DNA from: Chthoniobacter flavus
GTDB lineage: Bacteria > Verrucomicrobiota > Verrucomicrobiia > Chthoniobacterales > Terrimicrobiaceae
Direction: 5' to 3'
Assembly (NCBI GenBank): GCA_945863785.1
Contig: CAMBAQ010000141.1
Span: forward strand, 1-5,148
DNA length: 5,148 nucleotides
The notes under the pieces were generated by a model. That model did no database searches. It was not told the origin of the DNA and saw only the letters and a program-made list of their open reading frames with translations. Positions 4,976 to 5,148 of this stretch are shown here, one piece after another. The translations under genes were made by a program, and so were the position numbers. Numbering within the stretch: position 1 is the stretch's first letter; every line of letters starts with the position of its first letter.

Positions 4976-5148
4976 ACTACAACGCCACCACGCCACTCGC
5001 CCCTGAGGCGAGGGATGCCATGTTGCCGTTTTTGGACGGCGATTTTGGAAATCCTTCGTCCATTCACTCGGCTGGACGTCAGGCGAGGGCGGCAGTCGAT
5101 GATGTCCGTGACCGTCTCGCAGCGGTGCTCGGTACGAAATCGCACGAG
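4963..5148 (+). CDS. Cysteine desulfurase, NifS/IscS type (N-terminal part)
   Basis: The frame is open from the ATG at 4963-4965 to the window edge, giving 62 residues. The start MVYLDYNATTPLAPEARDAM and, at 29-40, GNPSSIHSAGRQ are the two N-terminal hallmarks of class-V aminotransferase-fold, PLP-dependent cysteine desulfurases of the NifS/IscS group; the SufS group has different wording here. The enzyme would take sulfur from cysteine for Fe-S clusters, tRNA thiolation or other sulfur carriers. The PLP lysine and the catalytic Cys lie beyond the window, so activity cannot be judged, and NifS and IscS cannot be told apart. The start overlaps the end of the acetyltransferase gene by 13 bases in another frame, with GGAAATCGA just before the ATG acting as a modest ribosome site. 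Tight overlap suggests co-translation with the cysteine precursor enzyme. Confidence 0.9.
   Translation, partial: MVYLDYNATTPLAPEARDAMLPFLDGDFGNPSSIHSAGRQARAAVDDVRDRLAAVLGTKSHE

Noticed and set aside
1..5148. CRISPR arrays, tRNA or rRNA genes, insertion sequences, riboswitches
   Set aside because: No regularly spaced repeats, no cloverleaf-like segment, no transposase frame, and no intergenic gap longer than about 90 bases to hold a riboswitch.

Overview
The window carries eight protein-coding genes or gene parts, packed tightly, with no RNA gene, mobile element, CRISPR array or long repeat that I can see. The best guess for the source is a bacterium of the Verrucomicrobiota or a related phylum of the PVC group. 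This is an inference from three things: a short stand-alone PUR-alpha-type nucleic-acid-binding protein, the GNHTDYNGG variant of the galactokinase signature, and start codons that mostly lack a clear Shine-Dalgarno sequence. No single feature proves the assignment.

Layout. Positions 1-153 (+) are the last 50 codons of a metal ABC transporter permease of the ZnuB/TroC type. It converges on a 68-residue PUR-domain protein (192-398, -), which is easy to miss because a longer open frame without family resemblance runs on the other strand. Next is a four-gene minus-strand block, transcribed from about 2850 down to 485. In transcription order it holds a DUF883 (YqjD/ElaB-like) membrane-anchored protein, a two-helix membrane protein of the DUF1469/phage-holin-3_6 (YqjE-like) type, a small membrane-associated protein in the YqjK position, and an M29-family metallo-aminopeptidase. 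Gaps and overlaps in the block are at most about 20 bases, so it looks like one operon: the enterobacterial yqjD-yqjE-yqjK order with a peptidase added at the end.

On the plus strand, divergent from that block, are a galactokinase-family GHMP kinase (2917-4011), a serine O-acetyltransferase of the long EpsC/CysE type (4058-4975), and the first 62 codons of a NifS/IscS-type cysteine desulfurase (4963 to the window end). The last two overlap by 13 bases, which suggests that synthesis of O-acetylserine (the cysteine precursor) and sulfur extraction from cysteine are co-expressed. The 83-base divergent intergenic region between the DUF883 gene and the kinase holds promoter-like elements for both directions that share one TTGGCAA core.

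Most of the window is ordinary housekeeping or envelope-stress content. The points worth a second look are the hidden PUR gene, the Glu-to-Asn change in the sugar-binding motif of the galactokinase, the M29 peptidase attached to the yqjDEK-like block, and the cysE/desulfurase overlap. I did not find convincing evidence of a wholly new system.
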